Assembly (NCBI GenBank): GCA_023213395.1
Contig: CM041465.1
Location: 105,717,741-105,781,740 of the forward strand
Source of the DNA: Cycas panzhihuaensis
Taxonomy: Eukaryota > Cycadophyta
Direction: 5' to 3'
Length of the DNA stretch: 64,000 bases
The position numbers and the translations under genes were made by a program. The notes under the pieces were generated by a model. The model saw only the letters and a program-made list of their open reading frames with translations, searched no databases and was not told the origin of the DNA. Each line of letters starts with the position of its first letter. Position 1 is the first letter of the stretch. Positions 38,501-48,189 of this stretch are shown piece after piece.

Positions 38501-38901
38501 GCAGAGGGGGCTTTGTGAAGGATGTCTTCATATCGAAGGTGACAATGAAGGATGTACAGATTGCTTTTGCTTTCACTGGGTCTTATGGTGACCATCCTGA
38601 TGATCACTACGATCCGAATGCTCTACCAGTGGTAGAAAGGATAAGTTTTAAGGATATTGTAGGTGATAATATCTCAATTGCTGGAGTCATAAAGGGAATT
38701 AAGAAGTCTCCATTTACAGGTATTTGCCTGTCACATATTTCTTTCAATGTCACCTCAGAATCTGCCTGGAACTGTACAAATGTGGAAGGCTTCTCTGAGT
38801 CAGTCGTTCCACAGCCATGTGCAGAGCTTCAACACCAATTCCCTGATGATCCATCTGTATGTGCTTCTTCTCAGGTCAGCAATTCAGGCATAGACCTGTA
38901 A
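26515..38901 (+). CDS. GH28 polygalacturonase-type pectinase (six exons)
   Basis: Proposed exons: 26515-26526, 27764-28135, 28865-28985, 29212-29386, 29550-29620 and 38237-38901. They join in frame to 471 codons plus TGA or TAA-class stop at 38899, normal for plant GH28. Residues 1-22 look like a secretion signal (hydrophobic VFHVLLVLSC). The body starts SVTITEFGAVGDG, the usual right-handed beta-helix entry. Catalytic blocks: NTDGID (about 244-249), TGDDAIAIKSGWDEYG (265-280) and GIRLK (331-335), so RIK is RLK. The GHG block of classical endo-polygalacturonases is absent and GSEMSGG stands there instead, as I recall for the large plant subgroup of putative polygalacturonases. It would act in the cell wall on pectin. 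No stop or frameshift interrupts the exons. Endo- or exo-activity cannot be told from sequence. Confidence 0.9.
27024..27660. repeat. Diverged minisatellite of about 30-31 bp in GH28 intron 1
   Basis: At least a dozen units with the pattern AAATTTCRGTAATATxGC followed by xCCAAATGACTCT run almost head to tail to just before exon 2's acceptor. Clear copies lie at 27058-27110, 27115-27145, 27255-27285, 27480-27510 and 27625-27655. Units differ by several bases and a few are interrupted, so it is old. Related words appear back to about 26880. Confidence 0.7.
27764..28135 (+). CDS. GH28 exon 2
   Basis: The acceptor follows a strong polypyrimidine run (ATTTCTCCTTTTTCTGCAG). The exon encodes the hydrophobic signal core, then RPHSVTITEFGAVGDGLTLN, GGAQLFVPAGRWLTGSFNL and LYLDKDAVILGAQ. 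The donor is CAG/GTGATT, phase 0. Intron 2 is 729 bp. Confidence 0.9.
28865..28985 (+). CDS. GH28 exon 3
   Basis: The acceptor TATTGGCAG leads into DSTQWPVVDPLPSYGRGREL, one of the most conserved strings of plant GH28, then the NLTDVVIT strand. Donor AACAG/GTGTGA leaves one base over. Intron 3 is 226 bp. Confidence 0.93.
29212..29386 (+). CDS. GH28 exon 4
   Basis: The acceptor TTTTCACAG restores Gly. The exon encodes DNGTVNGQGAVWWDWF, YTRPHLVELMYS and FLNSPFWNIHPVYC, beta-helix turns before the active site. Donor CTGCAG/GTTTGC leaves two bases. Intron 4 is 163 bp. Confidence 0.93.
29550..29620 (+). CDS. GH28 exon 5 with the NTDGID block
   Basis: 71 bp. The acceptor AATGTGCAG restores Ser. 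It encodes NVHVRNVTILAPLNSPNTDG plus IDP, with the first catalytic Asp. Donor CCGG/GTGAGA leaves one base, which completes an Asp codon with exon 6, 8616 bp away. Confidence 0.92.
29621..33229 (+). other. GH28 intron 5, proximal part: nothing recognised
   Basis: I see no domain in 3.6 kb. The open frames at 31286-31654 (-) and 31260-31478 (+) lie opposite each other in a more GC-balanced patch. They match nothing I know and may be a fragment of an unrecognised repeat. Confidence 0.5.
33230..34838 (+). pseudogene. Chromovirus (Ty3/gypsy) fossil in GH28 intron 5
   Basis: Same strand as the gene. RNase H: ATGIEVILM, GHPVAFKSGKLLNREWLKST, then LQVCTDHERLKYFLHQQPSI and EQQKWVSKIQALDF at about 33250-33540. 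Integrase zinc region: HSGCFKTY..IQESFYWTGMK at about 33795-33860. Core: VVDRLTKHTHFICIQYTF at about 34020. A chromodomain (ESLVKWKSLQKEDAAWETQA) lies at about 34710-34770. A polypurine-like AGAGTGGGGGTTTC then precedes TGTATTATGACAACC at 34839, the likely 3' LTR start. Stops and frameshifts are frequent, and gag, protease and RT are not visible upstream. Confidence 0.78.
34839..35110 (+). repeat. Probable 3' LTR of the intronic chromovirus (end unclear)
   Basis: Begins TGTATTATGAC right after the polypurine tract and contains a TATA-like AGTATAAATAAG at about 34930. The CA end cannot be fixed without another copy. The rest of the intron to 38236 shows no coding domain. Confidence 0.45.
36965..37001. 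repeat. (GATA)n microsatellite in GH28 intron 5
   Basis: About nine TAGA units with one TAGG variant. A candidate polymorphic marker, with no other meaning visible. Confidence 0.9.
38237..38901 (+). CDS. GH28 exon 6 (terminal)
   Basis: Acceptor TTTTTTCCCCCCAG. It encodes SSSYVCIEDCYIRTGDDAIA with the GDD pair, SGWDEYG, GSEMSGG, TGIRLKTAPGRGG, GDHPDDHYDP and the Cys-containing tail to the stop at 38899-38901. The whole second half of the enzyme is one uninterrupted exon. Confidence 0.94.
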
Positions 38902-39079
38902 CCAAGCTTCACATATTATCTGTGATTGATTTTATCCTTAACGATTGCTAGGTTAGTGCAGGATCCCATTATTCATGCATTTTTGATGAAGTTTTTGTAC
39001 AATGGTCAGTGAGGTAGTGGTGTCAATACCATTCACAATTATGTTCTACTGTTTGCCTTATTCTTCCCTGATTCCACAT

Positions 39080-39085
39080 AATAAA
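39080..39085 (+). terminator. Polyadenylation signal of the GH28 gene
   Basis: AATAAA about 180 bp after the stop codon, in the CACATAATAAAGTTC context, with T-rich sequence on both sides. It is the first canonical signal downstream. Confidence 0.6.
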
Positions 39086-40070
39086 GTTCAACTCATCTCT
39101 TAGTATTAAATCCTGCATGCCTGATTTTATTTTTAGAAGACATTGCTTCCACTGGAAGTCCATACAATAACTGTCCCTACACCATGTCAACTGTGACGAG
39201 ACAAAATGGGGATTGATTGCCTGCTCCAGCTGGTCGATAAGGTAGAAGCCTGTAAGAGTCTCCAGGCATCTGCTTCTAACAAGTTTCTTGTAGCCAATTG
39301 AGCATTATTCCAGAGTTGGGATTGGTCAATGGTAAGGTTGGTGATTTTCTCATGGGAAACTTTTTGCTTATTCATTTATTTCTTGCCTTTAAGCAAGAAC
39401 TGTCAGCCTAAAATTTAACTGTTGGCCCTTGCAAATCAGATGTACCCTTCTTTTTGGCTTTGATGCCACCATGTACAGCTCCATTCTTGATTCTAATACT
39501 GGCGAGGTGATTTTTGAAGTGTTGGCCTTCTATCTTGTCTAACTTTGAAGTTTCAGTTTGTGGAATTGGATGATCATGGGGAGAACTGTCAGACCCCTTT
39601 TCTTATTACTTGAGGAATCTCCTTAGTTTATGGTTTGCTCAGTATTCCTCTGGCATATGGGTTAAGCAGCAGGAGATTGTTTTTGTCTGTAAACAATGCT
39701 AGTTGCTTTGGACCGTCCAGGGTGGAGGTTGTAACAGGTGTTTAATAATAATTTGTTCTGTTCAAGAATGGGCTATGAAATTGGCTTCATATGTACTCCA
39801 CAAGGACTTTCTCCACAAAACGGTGGTGGATTCATCATCCCTTACATTGCTATCCAGTCATCACATGTACTTAACAAAATGATGGTGGGTTCATCAGCTT
39901 CATAACCTCTTGGCTTACATATTTTTCTCAACTTTATTAAGCAGTATTTCAGAAGATATCAATTTTGCTTTGATTGTAACATAAGGGCGGTCTAGTTTTT
40001 TATCATGACCTCAAAGATATTTGAAAAATGGGGCCTTTGAACCTTGCAAAAAGGACCTGGGGTGCATGTC

Positions 40071-40222
40071 TGCAACAGTTTTTTTTACAACCTTAACTTC
40101 CCAAAATGGCAAGAACAACATTGGGCTTCTTAGTGGAAAAATTTTCTGCAACAATTGTTTTTTACAACCTTACCTTCCCAAAATGGCAAGAACAATATTG
40201 GGCTTCTTACTGGAAAATTTTT
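40071..40222. repeat. 76-bp direct tandem duplication
   Basis: TGCAACA..TTTTTTACAACCTT at 40071 is repeated from 40147. Both copies continue through TTCCCAAAATGGCAAGAACA and ATTGGGCTTCTTA, with only a few differences. Confidence 0.88.
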
Positions 40223-41668
40223 CTTGGCCGAAGAGGGAGAGATTTTCATCGTGTGGCTGAAATCCATAATCCATATGAATGTCGCACCACTGTATTAACA
40301 ACAAACATCCCTAAATGTACAATATATATGACAAAAAAAATTTGTTCTAACAAACACGTTTCATTGGTCCATCAAATAAACAATGTTGATTCATGAGTGC
40401 AAGAGCAATTCTCGACCTATTTATTTTGTTTGAGTGCATAAAGTAGTCAAGAAAGAAGTAAAATTACAAAATTTTCTGAGGCTATGAAACCTCTAATGAA
40501 ATATAACACCAAGAGAATCAATCATTTCACAACAATTTCATCAAACCATTCGTAAACTAATATTATAGATAATTAGTGTCTCAATTAAGAGCCAATCACA
40601 TAACACAAAACATTAGTCACAAAGTTGTGATAAAATAAGGTTTGGAGGTTGAGGTGTCCATTGTTGAACAACTTGAACCTTAGCCATCAATGCAAACAAA
40701 ATTATGAAGCTCCATGAACCCAAGGCTACAAATAACAAGTTCTCTTCTCCATTTTATATAGGCCATGGTACTTACAGGAGTTAGCAACCATGTTTAATTG
40801 AAACAAATCCTTCACATTTCAAAACAAAACTGCCTTGTAATTTTATATTTGATTTTTTTTGGTTGAAATATGCTTCTCTTAGTAAGAAAAAAACATGGTA
40901 TCCTATTATAATAGAAATATGGGAGGGTAGAAACATAACCTGCTACCCCTATGAGTGAGTTGAGCCACAAAAAATGGCAGTATATGTAACATAAGTTTAA
41001 ATACACAAACATAAACAAAATATGGCAGTACTAATCTAAGATAAACTTTCCCAAAGTAGAACCATGAGCATCAGTACTCCACATTTAGCATACGAGGGTT
41101 ACCTCATAGATCATCTCCCTTATTTGAGGGATCCTCTTTGAGAATCCAGCCTTTTCATGGGTTAGAATTAGCATTGTGCTTGGGGTCTCTTGGGGCTCTT
41201 GTTTTTACCTTTTAGTGCTTGTTTGTTGTGTAAGAGGTGAAGGGATTATCATTTGCCCTTCTTATGGAAAGGCCTACTTCTAAAATTGCTCCTGTCTCTA
41301 TTGGAGTTTTGCTCTTCTATTGTGGTGGTGTTGGGTCAAACTACTCGTTTGTGGGAGACATGGCTCATCTTGTAAGTAGCTAAGCATGGTTCGTTAATCA
41401 ACTCCAACAAATGAGAAAGATCAACTTGTAAATTTGGACTTGAGGGCTAATATGCAAAGAATGATTAGTGACAACATATATTGATATTAAGTTAGTAAGC
41501 CATGTAAGAGTCAAATATGCAAATATAACAACATTTCTATATTTTTATATGGTTTAAAATGTTTATGCTAAGTATGATCTAAGTGGTGATGGGAGTTTGT
41601 GAAAATACCTTATTATCCCCTAACACTATTATAGAAGGGGTTTGAAAAAGGAGGTTGTTTATATCTAT

Positions 41669-41682
41669 ACACACACGCGCGC

Positions 41683-41724
<42 letters not shown>
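41669..41724. repeat. (CA)n(CG)n(TA)n(TG)n compound microsatellite
   Basis: About 56 bp of strictly alternating purine/pyrimidine: ACACAC, CGCGCG, ATATAT, then a long GT run. The CA and TG arms are complementary, so it can fold back as well as adopt Z-form DNA. Confidence 0.9.
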
Positions 41725-41726
<2 letters not shown>

Positions 41727-43439
41727 ACGGTTACCCCTAGGATTGATCCATCAAGATGTCTTCCCTACCATAAATAGAATATGAACCATTAATGAATCTG
41801 AGCTTAGTAAACACATTTTTAATAACAAGTCTGTCATAGATCAAAGGCTAAGCAAGGAAGATTCAAAGGGAGCTTCCCACAATCTTTTAAACCTCTAAAG
41901 CCAAATTACCTTCTTCTTGTTACACATCTATATCTTATTTAATCTTTTTTACAATAAACAACTCAAAAAGAGAAGCTTATACATGTGGGATGTGGAACAC
42001 TTAGAAAATTATTTGGCGTAATGCCATGCCCAATCTTCCTAACAATTATACGTGGCTCTAATAATAAGATTTAATAACTATTCAATAATGAAAATGTTCC
42101 AATTGTCTTTAATAATGAGTTTGTCTAATTTTTTTTCAAGTTATGTTTGAGGCCTTGCCAAGCCTTTTAGCTCCCTCTTATAGGATCAAACTATTGGTGT
42201 AATGTGTTTAACCTTTTCTTAGCCAAACTTTAGCTTCAAACCATGGGACTTGACCAAAGCACAAGCTCTCTCTCAAGAGAAAGGTGGGGCAATAATGGGG
42301 TAATTAGGCATCTTATTGGCTTCTCTCCTCTCCAATGTAGAAATTCCTTGCAAGCATCCCAAGTAGCCCGAATACTTTTGGAAATGACCAATCTTAGGAT
42401 TTTAATAGGGGAAAGAATGATTAGGTAGGTGTAGGCGAAGAGTTGGAATCCTTTATGGTTCAAAAGAGTTGTGGTAAGTTATTTTCAGCTAGAATCTTTC
42501 AAGCTTCATTGCCTTCTTGAGCTCTAACAAGCCATTTTGCACACAAGGCATGACTTTATCACCTGATATTAGTAGCATCTAGCCCATTTTTTTTTGTGTT
42601 GAACTAGATGATTCTATTAATTGGAAATATTGTATATAGTTACAACAAAAATAGGGAAAAATAAATGCCTATCCCCTTCATCTCTACATGTGAGTTATTA
42701 AGAGCGAAATAGAAATATTAAAACAAAAAGAGTTGTCATTAAGGGTAGTATGCCGTGCAATTAATAGCCACACAGGGCATAGCATAGATATTAATATGCA
42801 GAGGTTGAGTCTCTCTAACCATCATCACCCTTTTCTTGGTGGTCTTCCATTGGGCACCATCCTTTGCATGGTCTTAGGACCATATCATTGGTTTTGAGGG
42901 ATTGTTGCTTGGACTATTGTTCCTCTCCCTAGTAGGAGTGCCTGCTAACTTGGAGCCTATGGTTTTGATACGTAAGTGATTGCAATGGTAGTTGTAATGG
43001 TAGTGAGACCTATTATTAGGAGGATGCTTACCTTGAGTTCTACTTTGACCTACCATGATGCCTTCCCTTATTCTGGTTGTGTTGTGATGTGAGAACATCA
43101 AGATGTGAGTGGAATAAAGAGGAAAGAATGCAAGACTATGAAGTGTGTTATTTTATTGAATCCTTCAAGTATAAATACATGAGTGAGAGATTTGCATGAT
43201 GGACACTTGTCATCCATGTGTTACCTTGTATTTGTACATTAGAGAATAAGGAAATAATTAGAAAGGAATAAAGAATGAAGAAATAGGAAAGAAAGAATAA
43301 AGAAAAAAAGAGTAAAGAATAAAGAATAATGACTATTAATTAGTTTCTCCCTACTGAGAAGAAATTGTCCCTAATTCCTACTAAAGTTGGGAAAAATAGT
43401 GGAAGAGTCTATTTCAAAGATCCACTTGACTTGTGTGGG

Positions 43440-43770
43440 TCGAGTTCTTTTCCTGCCGACAAGGTAAGTGGTGATGAGCTACTTTCGAGTGCGTCGTTGT
43501 CTAGTGTCCTACAAAATATCTTCCTGTAGTGGTGGTTGAAAGTTGAGAATCGTATCCGATGGATGTGGGAGAGGGTTCAACTTCTAATTGTGAAGGCTTG
43601 CACAATTTTAATTGGTTGATGTTTACCACATTGTGAATTCCTAAATGTACAGGTAAGTCGAGTCTATAAGCATTGGGGCCAATTTATTGAAGAATGGTAT
43701 AAGTGTTAGAAGTAATGTTTTATTTAGGATGCTTCTAGAATACTTTGTAAAGGCAAAGTGTATTTAAAAC
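43440..43770 (-). pseudogene. Ty3/gypsy integrase C-terminal remnant
   Basis: The - strand reading gives IGPNAYRLDLPVHLGIHNVV, then NINQLKLCKPSQLE, the end of a gypsy integrase (GPNAYRLELP..LGISNVFN). It runs to a stop near 43490. A purine tract, AGTAGGGAGAAACTAAT on the - strand at about 43335-43355, follows and suggests a 3' LTR below it. The upstream part of the integrase is missing beyond 43770, where a copia LTR starts. Confidence 0.68.
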
Positions 43771-43785
43771 ACTTTATGAGGGTTA

Positions 43786-43919
43786 TGTATCATTCCCCTT
43801 TTTCCTCTCTGAGTGGCAAGTGGCAAGTTCACATTGAGCGGTTGCCATTTGTCCTGTACAAGTTGTAATGCATTTATAGATTCATTCTTATTAATGAAGC
43901 ATTATGAGTTCTTTCTACA
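43786..43919 (+). repeat. Copia 5' LTR, about 134 bp
   Basis: Starts TGTATCATTCCCC and ends TTTCTACA directly before the primer site, giving TG..CA ends. It has no obvious TATA. LTRs this short occur in some plant copia families and in TRIM elements. A second copy is not in the window, so the start is inferred from the TG and typical wording. Confidence 0.55.
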
Positions 43920-43934
43920 TGGTATTGGGGCAGG
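43920..43934 (+). other. Copia primer binding site, initiator tRNA-Met type
   Basis: TGGTATTGGGGCAGG, close to the usual TGGTATCAGAGCAGG, placed right after the LTR's CA. Confidence 0.65.
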
Positions 43935-44638
43935 TTACAACCGTCTGGTCAAGAATCAATTTTTGTCCAAATTTAAAGGAGGAGGCCATTAGGATTTTGA
44001 GAGAAATCAATAAAAGTTAGTCCGGATAATCAAATTTCTAAAGGAGAATAATCAATTTGAAGTATAAGTCATCTCAAAAGACAAATTTGGCAAAAGAACA
44101 AGTGTATGGACAATGTATGGATATTGTACGAGCATTATACGAATATGAAAATTTGAAGTTTTTAGATTGCTCCCATATTTCATCAATAGGGTCACAATAG
44201 TACGGATGCCACTTTTCTCCAAAGGTGTGATGTGTTTTGAAATTATTTCGAAGGGTTTTTGGCTAATTTTTTAGGGTTGCAAGTTTGAGAAGGATTCTAC
44301 TCATGTTTTCAAAATGGTTCAATTAATTTGGGTAAAGCATGCATCAATCTAATCCTCTCTTTAATACAAATCTTTTAAGACCAAATTCAAAGGCAGATTC
44401 AAAGTATTTTTTTTGTTTGAAGCATTTTTCACTTTCAACTCCATTTTTTGTCAAGCTAGACATTTTTTGAGAAAAATAATTGTACATCTGGACTCCTCTC
44501 ATCAAATACTTCGAGTTGAACCCCTCCTTTGTCAGATTTGTATACCTACAAAAATTTGTACTTTTTCATACACTGTACGATTATACTACCCTACAATTGA
44601 GTTTTTCTAATATTTTTCATTGCCTTTGTCATGCACTC

Positions 44639-45552
44639 ATGGCCTCCTCTACTATAGCTTTGCATGAAGTCGATAAATTAATTGAAATGAACTTTAACAT
44701 CTGGAAAATAAAGATTGAGGGTCTCTTAAGAGTTAAACATTCTTGGAAAATCACCATTGGTGAAGAAAAATAGCCCACAAACATAATGGATCTACTGAAC
44801 TGAGAAGAAAGGAATAACGATGCTATATCTGTTCTCAAATTTTCAATCTCAGATTCTCTATTGACTTATGCAGATGGTGTTGAAAGCGTTCATGAAATTT
44901 GAAAAACATTGTTCTCCATATTTAGTCCAAAAAATGAAGCCAGAATAGTAGCTCTGATGGAAGAACTATACAAACTTAGAACAAGAGAGGGTCAGTCAAT
45001 TTCTGATTTTATAGCTAAACTAGCCAATGTAAAATATGCACTCCTCACAGCAGGAGATAAAATAACCGATATCGAATTAATATATCTTGTGCTCAATAGA
45101 TTACCAAAGTCATTTGACAACATGGTAAATATGCTAATAGATGGAGGGCAAGCAACTATCATGATTTTTGATGTTTTTATAGGTCACATGCTTGGCCAAG
45201 AACAAAGGAACCAAATATATGAAGAAGATATAGAGATAGAAAAAGCACTTGTCACTAAACTGAACTTAGGAGGTTAAGGATGAGGCCAATGCAACCCAAG
45301 AATGTAAGGTAGAGCACCAACCAGCATTAAAAGTCATTGGACTGATAGAAGAGGAAGAGGAAGAGTTACTCCTCCACGTAATGCAAGGGTTTGCTTCAAT
45401 TGCAACAAATCTGGTCATTATTCAAGTAACTGTAAGGCTTTGATGTTTGCTATCACTGCAGACAAATTAGTCACTACCCATATCAATGTTACCAAAGAAG
45501 AGCAGAGATTTAGAAATGAATATCAGGAAACTACAGCAAAAAATGAGACTCA
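44639..45552 (+). pseudogene. Copia gag
   Basis: Starts ATG GCC TCC at 44639 (MASSTIALHEVDKL), then NFNIWKIKIEGLL, the usual copia gag N-terminus. The UBN2-type body reads ALMEELYKLRTREGQSISDF, LANVKYALLTAGDKITD and LIYLVLNRLPKSFDNMV. The retroviral zinc knuckle CFNCNKSGHYSSNC lies at about 45391-45432 with all four ligands. Stops include TAG at 44771 and TGA in place of Trp near 44898. An Arg/Gly-rich stretch precedes the knuckle. Confidence 0.85.
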
Positions 45553-45740
45553 ATGGAGGATGAAGTTGAGATTATTTTTGTAACAATACTAGTTGCCAAT
45601 TCTAGTGCCATAGAAAATTGGTATGTTGACTTAGGAGCTTCCCACCACATGACTAGAGTTGACGAATGGTTTGAAATTTTGAAACATATGATCTTAATAA
45701 GTATGTGGAATTGTAAGATAATTTTCCCCTTCACATAAAA
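45553..45740 (+). pseudogene. Copia protease, active site altered
   Basis: NWYVDLGASHHMT corresponds to the copia protease core WxxDSGASxHM. The Ser after the catalytic Asp is Leu (TCA to TTA fits). Only about 60 codons remain before the frame breaks at about 45738. Confidence 0.75.
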
Positions 45741-45839
45741 GGGATTGGTCAGATAGCCATAAAAAATGATAGAGAAATTCAAAGAATGTGTGTGCCTCTT
45801 CTTATAACAGATTAACAACAAAAGACAACATCATACAAG

Positions 45840-46555
45840 AAGGACGCAAGTTTCTTCTGGAGCACAAATAACCAACTTCTTTATGGAAAAAGAGGGCACT
45901 GTGTCTGGTCCTCTCACAACCAGACGCAAGCTTGAGCAGTTACAACAGAGTTAAGACAACCTGCAATTAAGATACGTTGATGTTTCTTTCCTATCTACAT
46001 ACATACATACATGCATATATACTTCCATGCATGCATATTTACATATATCTCCCGATATTCCCGTTCTGACCTATATATTCTCTTATACAATTACATAGTT
46101 ACATATTGATATAACTACTTTCTAGTTACTTTCTAACTAATGCAACCTAAATTTCTTAAGGACTGCTCACATTACATTGTTCTTGCCTGAGCTTCTCGGT
46201 CATCTATGTCGGTTGCCTTTAGAGTCTGCATCTGGTTGCATAGCAGTCCGCACCTGGTTGCACTACAATCCCTGCTGGTTGCACTGCAGTCTCTGTTGGT
46301 TGCACTACAATCCCTGCTGGTTACACTGCAGTCCGCACCTAGTTGTACTGCAGGCCCTACTAGTTGTACTGCAGGCCCTGCTAGTTGCACTGTAGTTCGT
46401 ACCTGGTTGCACTACAGTCCTCGCTGGTTGCACTGCAGTTCGTGCTAGTTGCACTACAATCCATTAAAAAATCGGGAATACTTTGGCCACACACATCTCC
46501 TCTACAACCACTTTGAACGAGTAGCATGCTTATTCCAAAATTTCAAAACTTTAAC
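45840..46555 (-). other. Element D 3' untranslated region
   Basis: Downstream, on the - strand, of element D's extra 3' ORF. It contains a CATA-type repeat at about 46000-46025 and the 21-bp minisatellite at 46211-46464. A polypurine tract may lie near 45985 (AGGAAAGAAACATC on the - strand), but I cannot delimit the 3' LTR. Confidence 0.45.
46211..46464. repeat. 21-bp minisatellite in element D 3' region
   Basis: About 11-12 units of 21-22 bp with the pattern GGTTGCACTACAATCCCTGCT / GGTTGCACTGCAGTxCGxACCT. Two unit types alternate, and outer copies are more diverged. It gives periodic open frames on both strands (LVALQSL on +, DCSATSR on -) that are repeat translation, not genes. Confidence 0.9.
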
Positions 46556-47785
46556 TTTTCATTTCTTCATCTGATTTTCTATAATCCTTGCATTTTCTCG
46601 TCGAATATATTCCCTTTCTGGCTCTGCAATATGAGAAGGTAGTCTTAATCCATTCTGTTTCACATATTCACATAACAGAATAATGCCCTGCATTGTATCC
46701 AACAAAGCTAATGTTGGCATTTCCCTGATATGCAGCTGTTCAATCTCTTGATTTAGTTCATTATTCAATCTTTGTACCGATTTTAATTCTTTCCTATAAA
46801 GATTTTGTTCCTTCCACAATTTTTTGCAACGTTCAGTTTTCTCATTTGATTTTAATATCCATGCTCCTAATCGATGGTATACTGGCTGCATATATTTGGG
46901 AATATACCTGTTAAATCTTTCTTTGAACTATTTTAACTGAGATCCTACCTCATCAACCCAATCTATTATAAATTTCTTTAAAGAATCTAGTTTTTCCTCT
47001 GTCATTTAATGGATTCTTTTCAACGATTCTTCTGGTGGCCTAGCTGTGCTTTTCAATTCTATAACTAGTTGTCTAGTTATTTTAGCTAAGAATGAAGTTC
47101 TCTAGTTTGTTACATCTTGAGGATCGCATTCTATAGGATCCAATCCTTCCTCCAATATTTCCTTATCTACATCACATTCTATTTCTGGTCGCTGATTGTT
47201 TAATTTTTCTATAATTTCCTTTTTCTTTTTCTCTTGGGCTAATATTCTTTTTTGTTTCTGAACTTTGCTTTCTATCTCCATTTCATCCTGCTTCCTTTTT
47301 CCTTTTGCTTCTACTTCTTTCTCCTCCTTTTTCTCCTCCTCTTTCTCTGCTTCAGTTGTTGGCACTTTTGCCGGACTCTGAACTTTTCCCGCCTGTCTTT
47401 CTGGCAGCATGATTTCTATCTTTTTATCTTCTTCCTCCTTCTCATTTTCAACCTATCGTTTAATGTCAACAATGGCTTTCCTTATGTTATATTGGGTCAG
47501 CACCCATTTTTGAACTTTACCTTGTACTTCTTCCCACTTTTCTACATCAATGTTACAACTTGTCCAATAAGCTAATGGAGCTTGCTCTTCCTTTACTGCA
47601 GGTATAATAACATCTGGACATTGAAAAAGAACTAATCCTTGTACGATTGTCACATAAGAGGAAACAATTTTGATAGATTCATGCACTGTTTGTAAATTTT
47701 GCCTTACTCTTTCTGCCACAAATTTTGCCCAATTTAAACATTTCCCTTGAGCCACCTTATTGATCATTATCCTCAAACTAGTTAG
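46556..47785 (-). pseudogene. Element D additional 3' ORF, C-terminal part
   Basis: On the - strand from 47785: LTSLRIMINKVAQGKCLNWA, KFVAERVRQNLQTVHE and SSYVTIVQGLVLFQCPDVII to about 47453. A long Lys/Glu-rich, probably coiled-coil stretch follows (47410-47102). Then MQPVYHRLGAWILKSNEKTE and LNNELNQEIEQLHI lead to the stop at 46558-46556. Three or four stop codons interrupt it. It matches no gag, pol or env domain I know. Extra ORFs after integrase are described in several Tat-group lineages. The N-terminal part continues beyond element E at 59265-59745, so the original protein was roughly 550 residues. Function unknown. Confidence 0.6.
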
Positions 47786-48157
47786 TGTTAAGATACCACT
47801 TCTTAATGATAATTGCACACCAATATAATAAGCAAATGACTCCAGAAAAAGCACTTGTATTGTAATACCTTTCGAGGGGGCAACCTCCTAATTACATGCA
47901 ATAATAATGACATTTAAGATACCGTACTATAAGGATTACATAAATATATATATGGCTTTATGCTCACTACAGAACCTTCTCCTTATGCATGTGGGATATT
48001 ACATGAATATATATAGTGCTCAACGACCACTACACAACCTTCTACTCATGCATGTGGGATATTAAGAAAATGGAAGAAGTAAAAGAAATAAAAGATATAA
48101 GAGAGAGAAGAAGTAGAAGATATAAGAGAAGGTAAGTTAGGGGTTGGATCCCTAACA
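47786..48157 (-). repeat. Element E 3' LTR
   Basis: 372 bp, TGTTAAGATACC to GGATCCCTAACA on the + strand. It pairs with 58886-59259. The - strand polypurine tract AAGGGAGGGACTT abuts its inner edge at 48158-48170. Confidence 0.95.
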
Positions 48158-48170
48158 AAGTCCCTCCCTT
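48158..48170 (-). other. Element E polypurine tract
   Basis: AAGGGAGGGACTT on the - strand immediately before the 3' LTR, the second-strand priming site. Confidence 0.8.
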
Positions 48171-48189
48171 AAAAAAGCTTTGCCTTCAA

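Larger units (their letters stand above)
39086..43139. other. Intergenic stretch downstream of GH28
   Basis: No domain found. It contains a 76-bp tandem duplication (40071-40222) and an alternating purine-pyrimidine microsatellite (41669-41724). The open frame at 43101-42874 (-) is His/Asn/Arg-rich and unrecognised, and may lie inside the LTR of the gypsy remnant at 43440. Confidence 0.45.
43786..45810 (+). mobile_element. Ty1/copia retrotransposon, 3'-truncated
   Basis: Composite of a very short 5' LTR (43786-43919), primer site (43920), gag (from 44639), zinc knuckle and protease start. The reading ends about 45810 with no integrase, RT or second LTR, so only the 5' part survives. It lies just beyond the gypsy integrase remnant and may have inserted into it. 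Confidence 0.75.

Noticed and set aside
42874-43101. His/Asn-rich - strand open frame
   Set aside because: No start context or domain. It lies where the LTR of the adjacent gypsy remnant is expected.
46172-46448. Open frames rich in LVALQS (+) and DCSATSR (-)
   Set aside because: They are translations of the 21-bp minisatellite, whose period is a multiple of three.
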